Assembly (NCBI GenBank): GCA_946222995.1
Contig: CAMIOS010000004.1
Coordinates: 1-64,000 of the forward strand
Direction of reading: 5' to 3'
DNA: 64,000 nucleotides
Source of the DNA: an uncultured Enhydrobacter sp.
GTDB taxonomy: Bacteria; Pseudomonadota; Gammaproteobacteria; Pseudomonadales; Moraxellaceae
Under the pieces are notes generated by a model. It saw only the letters and a program-made list of their open reading frames with translations. It made no database searches and was not told the origin of the DNA. The translations under genes were made by a program, and so were the position numbers. Position 1 is the stretch's first letter, and every line of letters starts with the position of its first letter. Shown piece after piece: positions 60,582-64,000 of this stretch.

Positions 60582-63533
60582 TTAGTCGTCATTTAACAAT
60601 TGTTTTAATGAATAAATAAATTCTAATGCCTGTTTGGGCGTCAACTCATCGGGATTGATAGCATTGAGCTTTTGGGTCAATTGTTGATGACTCGGTGCTA
60701 CTTCATACATGGTAGCTGCACTGTTTAAATTTAAGGCTAATTGTGGGTTTAACTCATCATTTTTCCTAATATCGCTTGCTTGGCTAATATCGGGTGTGTC
60801 CGTTTGATAGGTGTTATATTGATTGTTTTGTTGTTCATTCAGATAAAACTGGGCTTGGTCAAGCAACGCTTGGGGGACGCCTGCCATTTTGGCGACATGC
60901 AGCCCAAAACTGCGATGGGTTGCGCCTTTGGCAATTTTATGCATTAGCAACAATTGTCCATTGAGCTCTTGGGTGACAAGGTGCTGATTAAACATTTTAG
61001 GATGGTTTTCGGCAAGCTCGGTTAGCTCAAAATAATGGGTGGCAAACAAGGTCAAACAGCCAATGGTATCGGCAAGATAATTGACACAGGCGTGGGCGAT
61101 GGCTAGCCCATCTTGCGTACTCGTGCCACGCCCGACTTCATCCATCAGTACCAATGAATTGGCACGGGCTTGGTTCATGATATTAGCGGTTTCTATCATC
61201 TCGACCATAAAAGTGGATTTGCCACTTGCCAAGTCATCAGCCGAGCCAATGCGGGTAAAAATCCGCTCAATTCGCCCCAAGGTCACCGCTTTGGCTGGCA
61301 CATATGCCCCGCAGCAAGCGAGTAATACGATTAAGGCGGTTTGTCGCATATAAGTGGATTTGCCACCCATATTGGGGCCTGTAATCAGCATCAAGCGTTC
61401 AGGCTGGTTGGGCGTGGCAAGTTGGCAGTCATTGGCAATAAATGGCGCAATCGGTGCATGAGCGGTCGGATTTTTTTGGTGCTGTTGCCCCATTTCGACC
61501 ACGATATGCCGTCCACCTTGGATATTTAAACTTGCGGTTGGGTCATTGGCATTTAGTCGTGGGCGGCACCACGGTGCGTTTTCATGGTCGCTGCGGTGAG
61601 TGCGTGTCAAGGTCACCCAATTGGCAAGTACATCCAAATAACCAATCGCTTTGGCAAGGCGTTGTAAGTCGGCAAGTGATGATTTTAGCTGATTGAGCAA
61701 GTTTTCATAGAGGCGTTTTTCAAGACTTAATGCTTGCCCTTGGGCGGATAAATACGATTCTTCAATACTTTTTAATTCGGGTGTGATAAAGCGTTCGGCG
61801 TTTTTTAGGGTTTGACGACGACTAAAATGCTCGGGGGCGTTTTTGGCTTGTAAGGCACTTAACTCAAAATAAAACCCGCTAACCTTGTTAAAACCTACTT
61901 TGAGCATGGGCAAGTTATTTTTTTCACGTTCTTTGACTGCCAGCGTTTCAAGTGTTTGCTCGATATTGCTGTGCAGATTTTGTAGCTCATCAAGCTGAGG
62001 ATCATAACCCTGTTTTATCATGCCACCGTCACGGATATGTGCAGGCGGCTCATCGACAATGGCTTGCTGAAGTAACGCATGAATTTGGGCAAAGCTGTCG
62101 TTTTTTGCCATATCGGGCAATTGTTTGGCAAGCATGGCAAGCAGTGGCGTATCGGCATTTAGGGTGGTGATGTTGGTAAAATCAAAATGTTGGTGAAGGT
62201 GTGTTGATAACGATAACGCCTGTTCAAGGCTTAAGCGAAGCTTTAATAAATCTGTCGGTTTTGCCGAGCCCAAGCCGATACGTCCGCCAATGCGCTCAAT
62301 ATCAGCAATTTGGCTAAGGGGTTGTTGCAGTAGGGCAAAAGATGCTTCTGGCAAGTCCATAAGCTGCTCGACCGCATCAAGGCGACGATTTATCATAGTG
62401 ACGTTGAGCAATGGGCGGTGTAAATGGTGTACCAAGGCACGCTTACCCATCGGGGTTTGACAATGGTCAACCACTGACAGTAGCGAAATACCTGATGAAA
62501 GCACAGGTTTAAAAATTTCAAGATTATGCTGGCTAATGCTATCGATTTGTAGATAGTCATCGTTATTTTCTAGCTGAATTCCTTGAATATGGCGTAAGTC
62601 GGTTTGTTGGGTGTGTTTACCATAATACAGCACCACTGAAGCGGCAGTCATGGCATAGGTTTTTTGCTCAAGCCCAAACCCTGCTAACGTGGCGACTTGT
62701 AAGTGCTGGGTCAGATGCTCAAGGGCATTGTTGGACAAAAAATAGCTGTGCGGCTGTGATAAAAGCGGGGGTGCAACTGACGAGGTATGGCTTGCGCCTA
62801 AACTTGCCAAACATTCTTGCAAAAAATGCTGCCATGCGTCATTTAGCTGTTCATCAATCAAGATTTCGCTTGGGTCAAAACGGGCTAGTGTGTTGGCAAG
62901 CTCGCTTTGTAAGCTTGTTACGCTATCGCAATCAAGCTGGGTCACTCGAATTTGCCCTTGAGCCAAATCAAGCTGGGCAAGCCCAACCGTCATTTGGTTT
63001 TTGGCAAAACTTAGGGCGACCACGGTGGGCGTTTGCCCTTGGGTAATTAAGTTGTCGTCGGTGAGCGTCCCTGCGGTCAAAGTACGCACCACTTTGCGTT
63101 CCATAATTTTGGGTGCATTGGTCTTAGGCGTTTTAGCAGATTTTTTACGCGTTTCTTCATTGGTCGATGCTGAGTTTTCTTGCAGTTGTTCTTCTGCTTT
63201 TTCTTCTTCGACTTGCTCACACACCACCACAGTTTGTCCTGCGTTAATTAGCCTTGCGATATAACCATCTGCCGAGTGAAATGGCACACCCGCCATCGGG
63301 ATATTATTACCTTGTTTATCATTACCCCGCCTTGTCAAGGTGATACCCAAAATATCGGCAGCGATTTTGGCGTCATCAAAAAATAACTCATAAAAATCGC
63401 CCATTCGATACAACACCAATGCATGGGGATAATCTGCCTTTAAGGTCAGATACTGCTGCATCATGGGGGTGTGGTCGGCAAGGTTTTGTGCAGGTTGGCT
63501 TGAGGATTGTTTGGAGAAAATGGTGTTATTCAT
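60582..63533 (-). CDS. mutS: DNA mismatch repair protein MutS
   Basis: A 983-residue mismatch sensor. The mismatch-binding motif ALVLYRMGDFYELFFDDAK (Phe and Glu that contact the mispair) is near residue 47; GVPFHSADGYIARLINAG follows. The ATPase has Walker A LITGPNMGGKSTYMRQTA near 718, then EMIETANIMNQA, LVLMDEVGRGTSTQDGLAIA and FATHYFELTELAE. It is about 130 residues longer than E. coli MutS: there is a Lys/Glu/Thr-rich insert at about 109-143 between domain I strands, and a longer Asn/Gln-rich linker before the C-terminal PDELTPKQALEFIYSLKQ. The ATG at 63533 is chosen over a TTG two codons earlier. Confidence 0.96.
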   Translation of the reverse strand: MNNTIFSKQSSSQPAQNLADHTPMMQQYLTLKADYPHALVLYRMGDFYELFFDDAKIAADILGITLTRRGNDKQGNNIPMAGVPFHSADGYIARLINAGQTVVVCEQVEEEKAEEQLQENSASTNEETRKKSAKTPKTNAPKIMERKVVRTLTAGTLTDDNLITQGQTPTVVALSFAKNQMTVGLAQLDLAQGQIRVTQLDCDSVTSLQSELANTLARFDPSEILIDEQLNDAWQHFLQECLASLGASHTSSVAPPLLSQPHSYFLSNNALEHLTQHLQVATLAGFGLEQKTYAMTAASVVLYYGKHTQQTDLRHIQGIQLENNDDYLQIDSISQHNLEIFKPVLSSGISLLSVVDHCQTPMGKRALVHHLHRPLLNVTMINRRLDAVEQLMDLPEASFALLQQPLSQIADIERIGGRIGLGSAKPTDLLKLRLSLEQALSLSTHLHQHFDFTNITTLNADTPLLAMLAKQLPDMAKNDSFAQIHALLQQAIVDEPPAHIRDGGMIKQGYDPQLDELQNLHSNIEQTLETLAVKEREKNNLPMLKVGFNKVSGFYFELSALQAKNAPEHFSRRQTLKNAERFITPELKSIEESYLSAQGQALSLEKRLYENLLNQLKSSLADLQRLAKAIGYLDVLANWVTLTRTHRSDHENAPWCRPRLNANDPTASLNIQGGRHIVVEMGQQHQKNPTAHAPIAPFIANDCQLATPNQPERLMLITGPNMGGKSTYMRQTALIVLLACCGAYVPAKAVTLGRIERIFTRIGSADDLASGKSTFMVEMIETANIMNQARANSLVLMDEVGRGTSTQDGLAIAHACVNYLADTIGCLTLFATHYFELTELAENHPKMFNQHLVTQELNGQLLLMHKIAKGATHRSFGLHVAKMAGVPQALLDQAQFYLNEQQNNQYNTYQTDTPDISQASDIRKNDELNPQLALNLNSAATMYEVAPSHQQLTQKLNAINPDELTPKQALEFIYSLKQLLNDD

Positions 63534-63779
63534 CAGCAAGTTTGGGTCAACGGTTGTAAAAAGGCTATTTTAGCATAAATTGGTATCGCATAAATTTGTC
63601 TGGCTAGGTAGGTTTTTGGTGGCTTTGTACGTGTGGTAATTTAGCGAGAAACGATGGAAAATACCCAATGACCGCATGGAAACTTGTATCTAAACTTTTT
63701 AATCCCATATATAATAGCAAAATTTATTTTGACGCTTGTCACTTTGATTAAACGTTTAACCCTTTAGGAAAACCCTCGT

Positions 63780-64000
63780 ATGTTAGGCAAAATGCTCGGC
63801 AAGGTCGTTGGCACCAAAAACGACCGTGAACTCAAACGTATGCGTAAGTTGGTCGAAAAAATCAACGCGCTTGAACCCCAAATTCAGCCCTTGACCGATG
63901 AGCAGCTAAAGCAAAAAACCGCGGAATTTAAACAACGTTTTGAGAATAGCACTAGCCTAGATGCGTTACTACCCGAAGCCTTTGCCGTGTGTCGAGAAGC
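63780..64000 (+). CDS. secA: Protein translocase ATPase SecA, N-terminal part
   Basis: The first 73 codons, cut by the window end. MLGKMLGKVVGTKNDRELKR, then VEKINALEPQIQPLTDEQLK and LLPEAFAVCREA, match the start of SecA, the motor that drives proteins through SecYEG. TTTAGGAAAACCCTCGT precedes the ATG. It is divergent from mutS; the 246-base spacer carries no gene. Confidence 0.94.
   Translation, partial: MLGKMLGKVVGTKNDRELKRMRKLVEKINALEPQIQPLTDEQLKQKTAEFKQRFENSTSLDALLPEAFAVCRE

Overview
The window reads as chromosomal DNA of a gammaproteobacterium of the family Moraxellaceae, most like Moraxella (Faucicola) osloensis or a close relative. This is inferred from the AT-leaning base composition, the pilGHIJ-pilK-chpA twitching chemosensory cluster with a very large ChpA, the two-subunit glycyl-tRNA synthetase, and the neighbour pairs fur/bamE/rnfH, birA/coaX, fdxA/mutS and rpsB/tsf. 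It is mostly housekeeping sequence. I see no prophage, CRISPR array, rRNA operon or plasmid-type module. The only mobile DNA is a broken IS3-family remnant at the extreme left edge.

Layout. 1-216: IS3 end with a decayed orfA. 217-690: no gene. 729-805: tRNA-Val(GAC). 0.9-7.9 kb: NIF3-like domain protein, PPK2 polyphosphate kinase, RnfH, BamE, Fur, MurJ, a Sel1-repeat protein with a shifted 3' end, and a LOG-family nucleotide hydrolase. 7.9-13.9 kb, all minus: an uncharacterised FAD oxidoreductase, then the tightly packed run recN > yqgE > ruvX > membrane protein > tusA > xerD. 14.5-16.5 kb, plus: ppnP, rlmB and a DEDD exonuclease. 16.5-21.5 kb, minus: hemJ, bioF, bioB, an SCP2-domain protein with a long 11-residue helical repeat, and a small membrane protein. 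21.9-26 kb, plus: glyQ, a TSUP transporter, glyS. 26.2-28.1 kb, minus: rpsB-tsf. 28.5-34.3 kb: CopD-like protein, cytochrome b561 and an RND efflux pump with its adaptor.

34.7-48.9 kb is the largest functional block: the Pil-Chp chemosensory system for type IV pili. It holds two response regulators (pilG, pilH), a CheW adaptor (pilI), the receptor (pilJ), a CheR methyltransferase (pilK), the 2372-residue hybrid kinase chpA with five clear histidine phosphotransfer domains, a CheB-type methylesterase (chpB) and a CheW-like or ChpC-like protein. It is broken into units by a promoter with a palindrome before pilH, a terminator after pilJ, and a repeat/hairpin region before chpA.

49-64 kb: hisD, a TerC-CBS membrane protein, a lipoprotein, coaX, birA, a second TSUP transporter, ribA, dxs, suhB, a Uma2-family nuclease-like gene, fdxA, mutS and the start of secA. 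Biotin synthesis (bioF, bioB) and biotin attachment (birA, lacking a DNA-binding domain) are both present but far apart.

I found no wholly unknown multigene system. The items most worth a second look are the SCP2/LEA-like fusion (19.4-20.8 kb), the orphan terminator upstream of rpsB, the long hairpin before rlmB, the promoter/palindrome before pilH, and the Sel1 frameshift.
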